Of a stretch of 64,000 nt of DNA, positions 12,046-26,200 are shown piece by piece; positions within the stretch are counted from its first letter, which is position 1; every line of letters starts with the position of its first letter. Under the pieces are notes generated by a model, which worked only from the letters and a program-made list of their open reading frames with translations, searched no databases and had not been told where the DNA came from. The translations under genes and the position numbers were made by a program. The DNA is from Phycomyces nitens. Taxonomy: Eukaryota; Mucoromycota; Mucoromycetes; Mucorales; Phycomycetaceae. The stretch covers positions 5,890,001-5,954,000 of the forward strand of contig JAHRBC010000001.1 in the NCBI GenBank assembly GCA_022702545.1, written 5' to 3'.

Positions 12046-12574
12046 AAGATATGAGTTCAAGTTCACTCTCTTTAAGAATTCCCGCAGCTATATTTGGTGG
12101 GAGCCTAACAAAAAGCTCTATTCTGACGGTCTTGCTTCAAAATTACAAGGAAATAGAGATTCTAATGTGGTCGTGATGTGTATCCTGTCAAGAGGAGTTG
12201 GGCTACTTGTTATACCGAATGACAGTATGAATACCAAAGAGTATGTACAATATTTGAAAGAATATATTCTGTTATTATATAGAAATAATTTTAATGCACG
12301 GAAGAGTAAATATCTTTATCAAAGACCCGATACCATATTTCAAAGGGCAGCAATATCAGAAATGTATAAAAAGAAATTTTGCTTAAAAGTCTTGGAGTGT
12401 TCACCAAATAGTCCAGACCTGAGTCCGATAGAAAATATTTGGTGTCTTTTTCATGATCTTTTGAGAATGAAGTTTTACCAGCTCATCAGTCTGAACGAGT
12501 TCAATGAAACTGCAAGAAACCAGGAAAGTGGAAACATGAGATATTTACGACAAGTACTGTCTTTACATGAATGA
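12046..12574 (+). pseudogene. Decayed Tc1/mariner-like transposase
   Basis: The C-terminal half of a Tc1-type DDE transposase: FTLFKNS, WWEPNKKLYSDG, VVVMCILSRGVGLL (the 'GGG-xVMVWG' strand region), MNTKEYVQYLKE, and LECSPNSPDLSPIENIW, which matches the Tc1 signature around the third catalytic acidic residue. The upstream part is missing. The second catalytic motif (normally Q-D-N-A-P-x-H) reads FQRAAIS, so the enzyme is dead. No ATG fits a full-length product. Confidence 0.75.
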
Positions 12575-12789
12575 TTGATTGGCTGCTTATAGGGAAAATA
12601 AATTTATAGATTATTTATTAAATATAACTTACTTATTTTATCTCTGTAAATGTTATGTCTTGATAGCTTCTGTGGTTCCTAAGAATCTATATGAGATCTA
12701 TGCCTTGTACTAGACGATTAAAAACACAAGTCTTTCCATTTATTGTTGGATATTAAAATTCTAAATGCTTTGGATCTGATTCTATATTC

Positions 12790-13200
12790 ATCTCGAGGTG
12801 TAAATAGTCCAACTGCCTTATATATACTACCTTACAAATTCCGACACATCTAGAGACTTTAATATCTCCACAAGTATGCCTTTGTTACCGACTAGACAAG
12901 CTCTGGCTGACTCGTATTAATATTCTTTACAACTTTACTCAGAGGTAGAAAAGTCAAAATTTCCAGACTGGTCTGAGATCTTTCAGGATTCATAAGAGGG
13001 TATTTAAAATCGACTTTTGATGCAAATGGCCATTTTTTTTAGTGCTGGGTAGTTTTTGAAGCTGAAAAAATGGGATGATATGATGAATATTTGACCAAAA
13101 GTTATAAGTTAAAGTTATAATGGTGGATCTTGTTATGCCTCACAAAGTTTGTTAAACTTTTGATGTAGCTTTATTTAATGTAAAGAGAGCTGGATCAATT
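12790..13200 (+). repeat. Arm A of a widely spaced inverted repeat
   Basis: This segment is reverse-complementary, with moderate divergence, to 17745-18185. Shared blocks include GACTTTTG(A/G)TGCAAAT, ATTCATAAGAGGGTAT, CAGACTGGTCTGAG and TTAATATCTCCACAAGTATG. The arms lie about 4.5 kb apart and bracket DIRS and Tc1 relics. Possibly terminal regions of an old element or two inverted copies of one repeat. Confidence 0.6.
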
Positions 13201-13283
13201 GTTTGATAGGTAAAATGTAACCTGGATGAAAGCAAAGATGGAAGGGTGGAATCCTATATAGAATAGATATCAATTTCAAAAAA

Positions 13284-13957
13284 GGGGAAGTTGACAAAAC
13301 GACGACAGAAGATGTAGTGGATACCCGCCCTTGGTACTACAAATTGTTCTCTTAACTATACAATATTTACCCCTCCCAAGAAAAACAGACAAAATTATTA
13401 TTATTATTATTATTAGCTTACCTTTGAAAGATATGAGGGAAAATGGGTATATCAAACTTAACTATATATATATATTCTATAAAATAAAGCATGGCTCGTA
13501 GAGCCTATAGCCACATCTAACGTCGGAATGGAGTCAACAACAATTGTGTTAGGTACGAAGCACCATCTTTTGTGGGCCACGACTCAATTTTTGTGGGCCA
13601 GGACTCAATCTTTGTGGGCCACAACTCAATCTTTTGTAGGCCATGACTTAATATTGTGTGGGCCATGACTCAATCCTTTGTGGGCCATGACTCAATGGGG
13701 AAGTTGACGAAAGGACGACGTTAGATGTGGCTATAGGCTCTACGAGCCATGCTTTATTTTTTAGAATATATATATAGTTAAGTTCGATATACCCATTTTC
13801 CCTCATATCTTTCAAAGGTAAGCTAATAATAATAATAATAATAATTTTGTCTGTTTTTCTTGGGAGGGGTGAATATTGTATAGTTAAGAGAATAATTTGT
13901 AGTACCAAGGGCGGGTATCCACCACATCTTCTGTCGTCGTTTTGTCAACTTCCCCAT
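13284..13957. mobile_element. Pair of inverted MITE-like elements around a short-repeat array
   Basis: The right element, 13694-13957 (about 264 bp), has its own terminal inverted repeats: AATGGGGAAGTTGAC at the left end and GTCAACTTCCCCATT at the right. An inverted copy, 13284-13524, has lost one end. They form a hairpin with arms of about 240 bp each and a spacer of about 190 bp. The arms carry matching (ATT)n/(AAT)n tracts and the palindromic core GCATGGCTCGTAGAGCCTATAG. A second nested inverted pair is 13511-13560 with 13961-14012. No coding capacity, so a non-autonomous DNA element is most likely. Confidence 0.65.
13569..13696 (+). repeat. Six-copy array of a ~21-bp unit in the hairpin loop
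   Basis: Six imperfect copies of TTTGTGGGCCACGACTCAATC, starting near 13569, 13590, 13611, 13633, 13654 and 13676, fill the spacer between the inverted arms. Confidence 0.75.
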
Positions 13958-14011
13958 TGTGTTTCGTACCTAACACAATTGTTGTTGACTCCATTCCGAC
14001 GTCAGATGTGG

Positions 14012-15957
14012 TTATGTTTTCCGAAAGTGGCGAAAAAATGGCGTTGGTAATGCGTGCGCCTCTGGCATCTTGTTGATCGGGTTTGAAGTAGTTTTTTTAA
14101 ATGTATTTCCTCTTCGACTCCAATTGCTGTGCCATTTGATCTTATCAATAGACTGTCTATTTTGAATTACATGTGTGTTAGCCGCCAATCTTGTGGAGTG
14201 TGCAGTATATATAGTGGTATCAATACTAGCCTCAGTCAGTATTGCCTTTACCCAATTTGCCATGGTAGTTGGTTGGATTGAGGTTGACGAAAGAGTGTCA
14301 ATGTACACTAGGAAGAATTTATAATCGTGTGGCAGTGTGTTGCGAAGATGTCGTGTTTGCTGAACAAATTGGTAGAGTGTATTCACTGGGCAAATGTTGG
14401 CACTGTCAATGACACTTAGTTTTGACGACTTGACTTTGGGTTGCGCGAAATGAGAGTGACTCCCATTAGGTCTTTATCCTTTGTCCATCAAAATTGTACA
14501 TCTCTGAATTGAAGGAGGCCCAAGTCAGATCGAGTTCTCCACATTGTAGCCAAACAAACTAGGATGATGGTTTTGGGTTGTAAATGTATGATTTCGAGTG
14601 TTATAGTTGCACCCCAAGATTGTACAAGTGCGAGTACATGTTGAATGTCCCATGTTTATTGATGTATCTTGGGTATTTTTAGTTCAGTGTTTCTCTTGGC
14701 TCGAAAGAATTCTTGGACCAGAACATTGTTGGCGATGGTTGTTTCATTTGGATGCAGAATCTTGTATACGGATGCTATGACTGATCGGGTACCATTAAGT
14801 GTTTGAGAGGATTGGTGTTTTATTGTAATCAGGTATTCAACAGCCCCAACTGGATCATAGGCACATGGATCTCTTGGGAGACTTTGCTTTAGACATCATT
14901 CGGCCCATCGTCTCCATGTTTGATTATAGTTATTTGATGTGGAGTGTCGCAGGGCTTGTTCAGTAAAGATCCTTATCTCCTGGCTAATTCCGTTTGTTTC
15001 TTGTTTGTTCCTGATAACAGCCAAGCGGTCGAATATCATGTTTTGGAGATTGCTATGTTGATTGGGTCTGTTATGCTTCTCTGCATCATTATTGGCCACC
15101 AAAATTGAGTGGGCCATTGGGGGTGACTAACACTGCTCTTTTCACCTTGTCGTCCTTTAGTTTTTGGATTACCTGTGGTATCAGTTTCCATGGTGGATGG
15201 AGAAACAAACCCTTCTTTGGCCAAGTCTGTTGAGGCGCATCTACTGCCTGGGCTGCTGGATCTGGCATCAGATTCCAATATTTTGGAAGACGGCTATTGT
15301 GGCGTGATGCAAATGCGTCTATGGTTAGTACTTCGTGTCACTGATTGATTATCCTGTTGAACCATCTTCTCGGGAGAGTCCACTTGTACAGTGGAATTGT
15401 TCTTCGACCGAGCCGATCTGCTGTGACATTTTCCGCTCCCAGAATGTGACGGTAGATTATGTGGAGGTTGTATTGGTTGCAAATCTGTTGTATTTACAGT
15501 GCGAGATTCTGAAGTATTGGCAATGCTGCTCCCCCCGATTTGAAAGCATATTTGATGGCTGTTGTGTTGTCAGAGAATATGTGTATTTTTGAGTTTTCGT
15601 ATCTTTTGGCGTGTATTTATATGTCAAAGAGGATTGTCTGCAGCTCCCGAGCACTGATAGATTGTTCTTTTTCGTGGCTTATCCAGAAGCCTGATACCTG
15701 GATTGTTTCCTAGCTCACTCCCCAACCTGCGTCTGAGGCGTTCATGTAGATTGTAACGGTTAGTGGAACTGGAGGTGCCTTGTGTATGGGTAACCCGTTC
15801 GTCTGGTGTGTGGTGGTTGTCCACCAATTTAGGTCGAGTAATCCGTCTGGAGTGAGTGGGCATGGTTGATCTCATCTTAATGCCTTTCCCTGAAGGTTTC
15901 TTGCTAGATATCTTTGTATATAACTAACGTGAAGTAGGACCTCGCCTATTGCTGGTG
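14012..15957 (-). pseudogene. Decayed DIRS-type retrotransposon: RNase H and tyrosine recombinase
   Basis: Read right to left. The end of an RT/RNase H region: WWTTTTRQTNGLP, then MNASDAGWG, then IFSDNTTAIKYAFKSGG and ILGAENVTADRLGRR (DIRS-type RNase H). Next TIDAFASRHNSRLPKYWN, PDPAAQAVDAPQQTW and FLHPPWKLIPQVIQKL, typical of the segment before the recombinase. Then a tyrosine recombinase with an N-terminal SAM-like region (LRHSTSNNYNQTWRRW) and the catalytic box YTAHSTRLAANTHVIQN with W-S-R-x-NTFKK. The frame is broken by several stops and shifts. The catalytic tyrosine expected shortly after NTF is not seen, and most of the RT is absent. Confidence 0.75.
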
Positions 15958-15965
15958 TCATGGTA

Positions 15966-16243
15966 GTTGTGGTATACGCACCACAGTTGAGGGAAATACA
16001 GACTCCACAACCGATCTCCGGTTACTGCTTGCTAATGACCCTGGCAAGTTAACATCTCAGGAACAGTTACACACCAGTGGCACGTACACCTCATACTGTT
16101 ACAGTGATAACCAACCATTACGCAACGAGGACTTTAATTACAAGGGAATTTGAATAATAGTATATAAGCAATCATAATATTCTCTCTTCAATAAATAAAA
16201 CTCTCACAGTATCTATAATTGCCAACCCCAAATTACCATAGAC
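15966..16243. repeat. Possible solo LTR
   Basis: The segment starts TGTGGTATACGCACCACAG, contains TATA-like AGTATATAAGC followed by TAATAAA-like AATAAATAAAACTCTCACA, and ends near CCCCAAATTACCA. This layout (TG...CA, promoter and polyadenylation-like signals within about 280 bp) suggests an LTR. No second copy is in the window and no target duplication could be confirmed. Confidence 0.4.
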
Positions 16244-16382
16244 TGCACCAAGCGACCCAGACCTCAACCCAATCGAGAAAATATAGAGCCTTATTGATAA
16301 TCTTTTGAATATCTGGTTTCACAAGTTTGTCGATTTAAAAGAGTTTAAAGAGATTTTCTGTATATACACCCGTCATAATTAC
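16244..16382 (+). pseudogene. Second Tc1-like transposase fragment
   Basis: Reads APSDPDLNPIEKI, then TAG, then SLIDNLLNIWFHKFVDLKEF. This is the third-acidic-residue motif of Tc1 transposases, with the conserved Trp codon after NPIEKI replaced by a stop (TAG for TGG). Only the C-terminal end is preserved. Confidence 0.65.
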
Positions 16383-17560
16383 TGAATACCAGTTGAGCTT
16401 GATTGTAAAAGTATCTAAACTTTGAATATTTTAGCCAGATTGACACTATCTGCACGGCTGTCAAAACCATTTACAAGTTATTGTCAGACAGAATATAAAT
16501 CTTCATACAATCTACATAAATAATCATGGCTTCATGACTCTTTGGTATATTCTTCACTTTGGTTACGGGGTGATGTTGTGCAGAGTTAAGGATAATGTCT
16601 AGGTGTCTTTATCTACCCAAATTCCCTTTCTCTCGTTGCAATAGTCCGGATCGTAATAATAATATTTTGAGCCCACGCTCTCACAAAACACATTGTTATT
16701 GCGAGAGGGGTGATACTGAGAAGATATTTTTTCCCTTGGGTCTCTATCAGAGCCACTCTTTTTTTATTTTGCTACACTCTGGCATGCTTTCATAATATCT
16801 CTCAGTTTCTCTCTGTCTGAATTTAAGTCTCTCTCTCTGACATAACCAAGAAACCTTTCAGTCTGGCTCACTTATTTAAAAAGATCTGGCTACCAAATGT
16901 GTTTCTTGATGTTTTGTCACTGATTACTCTATAAAATATAAACCAAATAGCCCCAAAGAAAAGGCTATGTTGTTCTCTTTTGCTTCACGCCAATAGAAAC
17001 TCACCAATTATTTGAAGCCAAGACTTCTTATAAAAGTACACTCATGGTCTCGTTATTAAATAATGGTATAGTTATTTTCTTTATTGAATCATAAAATTCC
17101 CCTTTATATATTTGTATAATCAGTTATAAAGGCTATTACATTAGACTTGAGTATCTGCACACCCCAACATTCACCACTTTTTTTTTTACTTTAACGCACT
17201 TTTCAGCCCACAGATACAACTATCACTGTTTAATATTTCGAAAAGATATTAAATGTGATGTCTCTTGGGATATATCAACAAGTATAACGAATAAGCCTAC
17301 ATTATTTCCCAAAGATCCACTCGGTATAGTGTATATTTTCGGCCCAACTTTACAAAAAAATAGATTCCTGGTACAAGAACAAATGTATCGCATAATATTT
17401 TACACTCTGTACATTGAGATATATTCCTAGTCAGTTTTGTTAGCAGTCCTTCAATGTATTATTTTACCAATAGTTTAGATGGTCTTTAAAGCTTATAATA
17501 TGCGTTACTTTTTATTAGATAGCTGGTACATCATTCCGATTGAGTTTGTTATCCAAAAAG
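16383..17560. other. AT-rich spacer, no supported gene
   Basis: Low-complexity AT-rich sequence with TC-rich patches around 16670-16850. Nothing gene-like was seen. Confidence 0.45.
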
Positions 17561-18185
17561 TCTAATATCTTTAAAACAACGATTTTCTCTATAATAATTA
17601 GTTTTACCCAACAATGTCTTTTTAATGCTTACTTTACGTATTAAGTAATATGATAATCCATCTAACGATCCACCTTGTCCACTTTATTTCACCACGATCA
17701 CTCCAATATTCATCAAAACATCCCAATTTTTCACCTCTAAAAACTTTGGTGTCTTTAACACAACAATTTTCTCTATAATAATTAATTTTACCCAACAATG
17801 CCTTTTTAATTCTTACTTTGTGTATTAAGTAATCTGGTAAGCCACATAAAGATCCACCTTTTTCACTTTATTTCACCGCGATTGCTTCAATATTCATCAA
17901 AACATCCCAATTTTTCACTTCTAAAAACCATAAAGCACTAAATTTTTCGCTATTTGCACCAAAAGTCGATTTTTGATACCCTCTTATGAATCCTGAAGGA
18001 CCTCAGACCAGCCTGGAAATTTTCAATTTTTTACCTCTAAGCAAAGTTGTAAAGAATCTTAATACGAGTCGGTCAGTGCTTTTCTGACCGGTAAAAAACG
18101 CATACTTGTGGAGATATTAGAGTCTCTAGATCTGTCGGAATTTGTAAAGTAGTGTATATAAAAGGCAATTAATCTATTTACACCA
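17561..18185 (-). repeat. Arm B of inverted repeat with internal 184-bp tandem duplication
   Basis: 17745-18185 is the inverted partner of 12790-13200. Its left part is duplicated in tandem: TTTTCTCTATAATAATTA recurs at about 17583 and 17767 (period 184 bp), as does CATCAAAACATCCCAATTTT. It also carries a short perfect hairpin, GGTCAG...CTGACC, near 18084-18101. Confidence 0.6.
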
Positions 18186-18422
18186 AAAAGTAATTCAGTT
18201 TGTCTTCATGTGACGCGGTTTTGTCTTGACAGTCGGCAAGTGACACTCATTTGAACATGAGAATCTTTTTGGAATCTGCCAACTATTCGTTTTAAACAAT
18301 CAAGTGAACGTTAGATTCTGCAAGTTTAAAGACTTGCAGATCAATATAGTAGAGATAGTAATATTTAGATTAGAATTGTTTCTTTAAAGTACTTGAAACA
18401 ACAGATTAAGACAAGGGTGTGG

Positions 18423-19349
18423 TTATAGGTTTTCTTTATGATGAATAACAGATGATGGAATGTGTGTGTGAAGTATATGATATTTCAGTCCGTTTAAATT
18501 TTTGTAACGTTTAATACACCTCCCAACCTTACAACTATATGGTCTTTCTGCTATATGATTCGTTCCGTTCTCTAGTTTTTCGATACAATGACCATGGAGT
18601 TTGTGATACTTGAGTCCATTTGCATTCTTGTATGATTTCTCGCAGGCAGGTACATTACACTTGTATGGCTTTTCTACAAGTGTTTTATCTAGAGATATAA
18701 AATAATATGTGTTTGTATGGCATGTATAAAAATAAGAAATGTCTAGATTGTTTTTCTTACATTGATAGCTTTTAGAGCACGCTTCATCAAAGTCTTGGAT
18801 CCAAGCATGGGTAACTTCTTGTTTGTTTTGTAGATAGTTTTTCCACCAATCAATAGTTTTGCCTTTCTGGCTGTAATTGGCTGGTTGTTTGTGTTTGCTT
18901 TCGTGCACACCACTATTCTCACTAGTTACACTGCTGTCATCTGATAAGGTATATGCCGAAGTATTCGACAGTAGATCAGGCATTGTGTTCATGGTTTGTG
19001 TGGTCTCATGCCTTAGGTTTGGAAATGCCTGTGCATTTTCCAAGACTGTCAAGTCTCGATTGGAAATGTGGTGTGTAGAAGTGGCTGTTTTCTTGTCAAT
19101 TTGGATACTTTCTGGTGCTTCCAGAGTATTGTCTTTGGCAGCATGATGTTCTTCACAATGATACAGCAAGTCGTGAAGGTTAAAAAAGTAATTATTGCAA
19201 CATACAAAGTCGCGGCAATAAGCAATCTCGAGGTCTTGGAGATATGCCCAACTTTCGATTGCCTCGTTAGTATTCTGGTCTGTTCTGAATATAATGAGAT
19301 TCCTAGACTTTTTTTTTGTGTGCGTGTCAAGAAACTTACATGTCTTCAT
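18423..19349 (-). CDS. Sfp1-like C2H2 zinc-finger transcription factor
   Basis: The C-terminus carries two C2H2 fingers in the arrangement of Sfp1: KPYKCNVPACEKSYKNANG-LKYHKLHGH and RPYSCKVGRCIKRYKNLNG-LKYHILHTH. A further Cys/His-rich segment near the N-terminus (CRDFVCCNNYFFNLHDLLYH) resembles the first degenerate finger. Between them is a Ser/Thr-rich linker and a WWKNYLQNKQ helix. Sfp1 drives ribosomal-protein and ribosome-biogenesis genes in yeast; that role is inferred. ATG at 19349 (MKTCKF). A 72-nt intron with GT-AG ends at 18689-18760 is a multiple of 3 and stop-free, so retention would also give a protein. Confidence 0.72.
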   Translation of the reverse strand: MKTCKFLDTHTKKKSRNLIIFRTDQNTNEAIESWAYLQDLEIAYCRDFVCCNNYFFNLHDLLYHCEEHHAAKDNTLEAPESIQIDKKTATSTHHISNRDLTVLENAQAFPNLRHETTQTMNTMPDLLSNTSAYTLSDDSSVTSENSGVHESKHKQPANYSQKGKTIDWWKNYLQNKQEVTHAWIQDFDEACSKSYQCKKNNLDISYFYTCHTNTYYFISLDKTLVEKPYKCNVPACEKSYKNANGLKYHKLHGHCIEKLENGTNHIAERPYSCKVGRCIKRYKNLNGLKYHILHTHIPSSVIHHKENL

Positions 19350-19369
19350 GATAATTCTGTAAACCAAAA

Positions 19370-22116
<2,747 letters not shown>

Positions 22117-23213
22117 ATATCCAAAAAAAAAGTACAATTGTCTTTTTCTCCATTTTTCCTTCTTTTTCTTCAAAATACACTGTTTTTCTATCAATCGTGT
22201 GTATCTATGTGTATATTGTATAGTGAATGGTCCTGGTGCCTGTTTAATAACACTAGACTATGAATCAGTATATTGTCGACATGGATAATCTCATGCTGCC
22301 TTGTATTATCCAAAAATCAAATGGATCATAATATGTGCATTTTGACAAGGATCCCAGTTTTATACAAAATAAAAGGGGATTTTTCGATAATTTGCCTTTG
22401 ATAGATATTGTGCTTGTTTTTTAATAAGGAAAAATGCACTTTATTTTATCTAAAAAAAAGATAAAGGATTCATTAATCGATATCTTTTATACACTGCTTT
22501 ATGGAGTATTATCTAGTGAGATTCTGCTCAAATGAAAATACAGCTTTATTTTTATATTTATTGCTCATGGCCATTATATACAGCATATAGACGATTATTG
22601 AAGCATCTCTATTGTCTAATGATAAAAATAACCAACATTGAATATTGATTCCTTTACTGCAAAAAAAGTGATATTTTTGTTGTTGGCAGAGTGGTATTCA
22701 TACATCTCGTTTTCAATTTGACTTGCAATATTCATAGACAATACTTAATAAATACGTCAGCCAGGCAGATATTTACATCATACTTGATCATATTCAATCT
22801 ATTCACTTTATTGGTATTCTAATTATTGGTTTTTTTTTGATAATGTTTTTATGTTTATGCATATTCATATAGGACAATGGTGGCACAACAGTCGCACACA
22901 TTATGCATCAAGAGACCCAATGTCATGTAATCCTATAAACTGTGTGGACTATCATTGACTTGCAAGATATATTCTAATACACTTTCAAGCCATCTAGTCT
23001 CAATTAAACCTCTGAATTGGTCATTACGGCACGAGTTTAATGAATTGGCCAGTATTCTTGATCTCTCGTTTCTTCAAAAGTGATAACCCAATATTCTTCT
23101 GTTGTTATATTATATTATATTGTATTGTATTATATTGTATTATATTATATTACATTGTTGTTGTTACTATTACTATTATATTACTGTTTTTATACAAATA
23201 TTTATTGCTTATA
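22117..23213. other. Intergenic between convergent HSP60 and SIN3
   Basis: About 1.1 kb, AT-rich, with a (TATTATATTGTAT)-type microsatellite at about 23100-23160 just past the SIN3 stop. No gene seen. Confidence 0.5.
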
Positions 23214-26200
23214 TTAGACTGAATCTCCTTTACCCAGCAATTGGATAGACATAATCTTTGACTCTGTGTTCTAAAAGAACGAAAGAATATGTTTGGTGAA
23301 TTGGCGATTCATAATTATCAACTTGCTAAACTTACAAAATTAATTCTGTACAGGTTTTCATCAGAGCCCACAATATCCTCTGCTCGTGAACGGTAAACAG
23401 ATAAGATCTTTGGTGATGACATCTCAAGACTCTGGTCACTTCTCAAAAGTCTAATAAGCTCCACCGACTTGGTATCAACAGTAATAGCTTGTATCTAATC
23501 ATAAACATCAGTAAACCAGCCAAGGACACCAAGTTAAACTTACCTGCTTGATAATAGCAAGAGCCAACTTATCCACCGTAAAGAAGACATAAGCTTCAGT
23601 GCAGAACAGATACCGTGTACTTTCTTCAAATACCGGCTGTTCGAGCTCTCCATCAAACAGCTTGTCAATTAGTTCGAGCATTGCATTATAATACCCATTG
23701 GATAGGTCGAGTTCTATAACAAATTCAAGCCAGGTTGAGTAATGCAAGACGGATATTTTACCAAGATTACTTACCATCAAATCTATTGCTATAAAGTCCA
23801 AGGCCATCTGCAACCTTGTTGGCTCGCTTTCCCTTTCGTGGGTTGGCTCTCATATCCGCATCCAGGGTTTTCATTTTGATAAGACGTGCATATAATGTCT
23901 AAAGACTCTAGATCAGAACTGTGTGTGTGTGTGTGTGTATTATAGAATTCTTACCTCGTATAGCCTAAAGAAGCAGTAAAAGGTGTTGTTGCAAAAGAAG
24001 TCATAGCTTGTTCGTTGCGTAGTGCAAACATCACCAGAATCCAGATTCTCTTTGGGTGATTGTTGGGGTAAATCGGACGTGGCTTCGATTGAGCTTGTCT
24101 CTGGCACTGTTGCTGTTGCTGTCTTTGGAGCTTCTTCTGGGGCTGGTTCTGCAGAGGTCTCGGTGGGTGCTGGTGTATCTTTAGCCCCTGGTACTTGGTC
24201 AGACAAGGCAAATTGTTCTTTACAAGTCTCTTTCTCCTCTTCCTTTATCAATGTAACTTTGGTTTGGTCTGGTTCTTCTGGTGCAGAGGGGGATTGTGGT
24301 GCAGGCTCATCAATTTCCATGCCTGTGAGCTGCTCAAATGCAGTCTTGTTCTTTGTAAGAACATCACGAAGCAGATCCATTGTCGCATCATCTTCTTGGC
24401 TGCGGTTTCCTCTAGCATGTCGCTGTCGGGAAGGTGACATGCTTCGCTTTCCAGGTGAGCGCCCAAATTCTGATTCTGAATCATCGGTATTTGTAGAATG
24501 TGCATCATCGTCCTCATCAATAATATCCTCTTCGTCAACATCATCTATATAATGAGTCATTCCTTCAGGAACCACATCATCGACATGGAACCAAAGAGGA
24601 ATAAAGGTACGGATGAATGTTCGAATCTTTTCTCTGTCATTTCCTGTGAATCCAGTCTGACGGTCGATATATGAGAAGATGATGCGGGTGACGTCCTTGA
24701 ACACTTCAGGATCCTTGCAGGGATATGTGTATTGGTAAATTGACTTTTGCTTGGGCTTAGAGGTACCCAAGATGGATTTCTGAGGGAGGTTCTGACGATG
24801 GTATTGGACTTCAATTTCGGTAATAAGGGACTTTGGTGCCATGGCCTTGCGATCGTTGCTCTTAAAGTTGATGCCTTGGTAATCAAGTGCCTTGTAAAAG
24901 TTCTTTGCATCGAGTTCACGCCAAATTTTGTTCCATTCACGCTAATAAAAAGTAGATGAGTCTCTAGATAAGTTTCTCTGATGTCGGTTATACTGTGTGT
25001 GTGTGTTTTTTACTAACCTGTGCCTTTTTCCATTCTTCATCCTTTTGCTTCAATCGTTTGAGAAGGATAGGGACAACATGGGCAGGGTTGGTATATAGAA
25101 GCTCAATAATCTCAAGACCACGCTCTTTATCATACACCTTTTTAATGATACGTTCATAGATGGTGACCGATTGACCACCCAGTCCAGGCTTAAGACGCAT
25201 GACGGCCTTGTCTTCTGCACTCATTGTCTCGATCTTCTTGGCAATAGGCTCCAACAGTGCAATTGTGTTTAGGTTTGCTTCAATGTTTAGGTTGTAATCG
25301 TATCTAAAGAGAGATAGTTTGATTAGAAACAGACATTTGGTCTGGTTGCAAATAACATACCTTTCCTCTTCACATCGATGCATGGCTTCTTCATACTGGC
25401 TCTTCTTGGAAGCCACAAATCCATCGTCTTCACTTGCCCAGATGGGATGTGATACGTATTCATCATTGAGAACTTCCCAGGCCAGCTGGTCTCTGCCAGA
25501 GCAAGGCTGGTTTTGCCACTATAGATTACATTAGGACAATTGTTGGAGGGGGGATTCATCTGGTTGGTTACTTACACTCTTTGGTACCAGGCGATAACTC
25601 GGGCTGCCCTCGACAGTTTTGCAGTGCATCAGATCTGGCTTGGGGATGGTTGGGTTTGGTGGCTCGATTTCTTTTTCAGAAGGCTCATAGCTCACTACAC
25701 TCTTGAACCAATCAAAGAGCTCCTTGTTGTTTCCGAGAAATGTGCTGATCTGTTCGATAAGTGTGTCCAGTGTGATGATCTGCTGGGTGTAGAGGTTAAG
25801 GGTCTTGAGGAATTCTTCATAAGAAGGTTTGTTTCCAATGTGCTTGCGAATGCGCTCAAATAGCTCGACTTCTTCTACGGTTACAGTAGGAGATACAGGG
25901 TCGAATGGAGATGCTGGATAGGCATAGGGATCGGCCTGGCCATTCTCTCCATCCAAGGCCTGCTTGTGGTAGATTTTGGACCGCTTGGAGGTCTAGATTG
26001 ACATTAGTTATCCGTCCAAGGACACTACACTGATTGACCAACTCACCTTTGGAGGGACTCCCATCGTCGACCGTTCGCCTCCAGTAACCCTTTTCTTTTT
26101 TCCGGGCGGGATCATGGAAGTACTGTGTGGTGAGTCATGATTGTGCTTGGGGCCACCGTGAGCTAGAATGGAAGAAGTGTTAAGGGGCTATTTGGGTATT

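Noticed and set aside
13393..13417. Short regular repeats (ATT)n, and the 21-bp array nearby, considered as CRISPR
   Set aside because: No unique spacers of constant size between repeats, and a eukaryotic context; these are microsatellites and a tandem array.
19321..19337. Possible first intron in the Sfp1-like gene (GTAAGT after ATGAAGACAT)
   Set aside because: Joining to the nearby AG sites gives an immediate stop or wrong frame, while reading through keeps the frame open.
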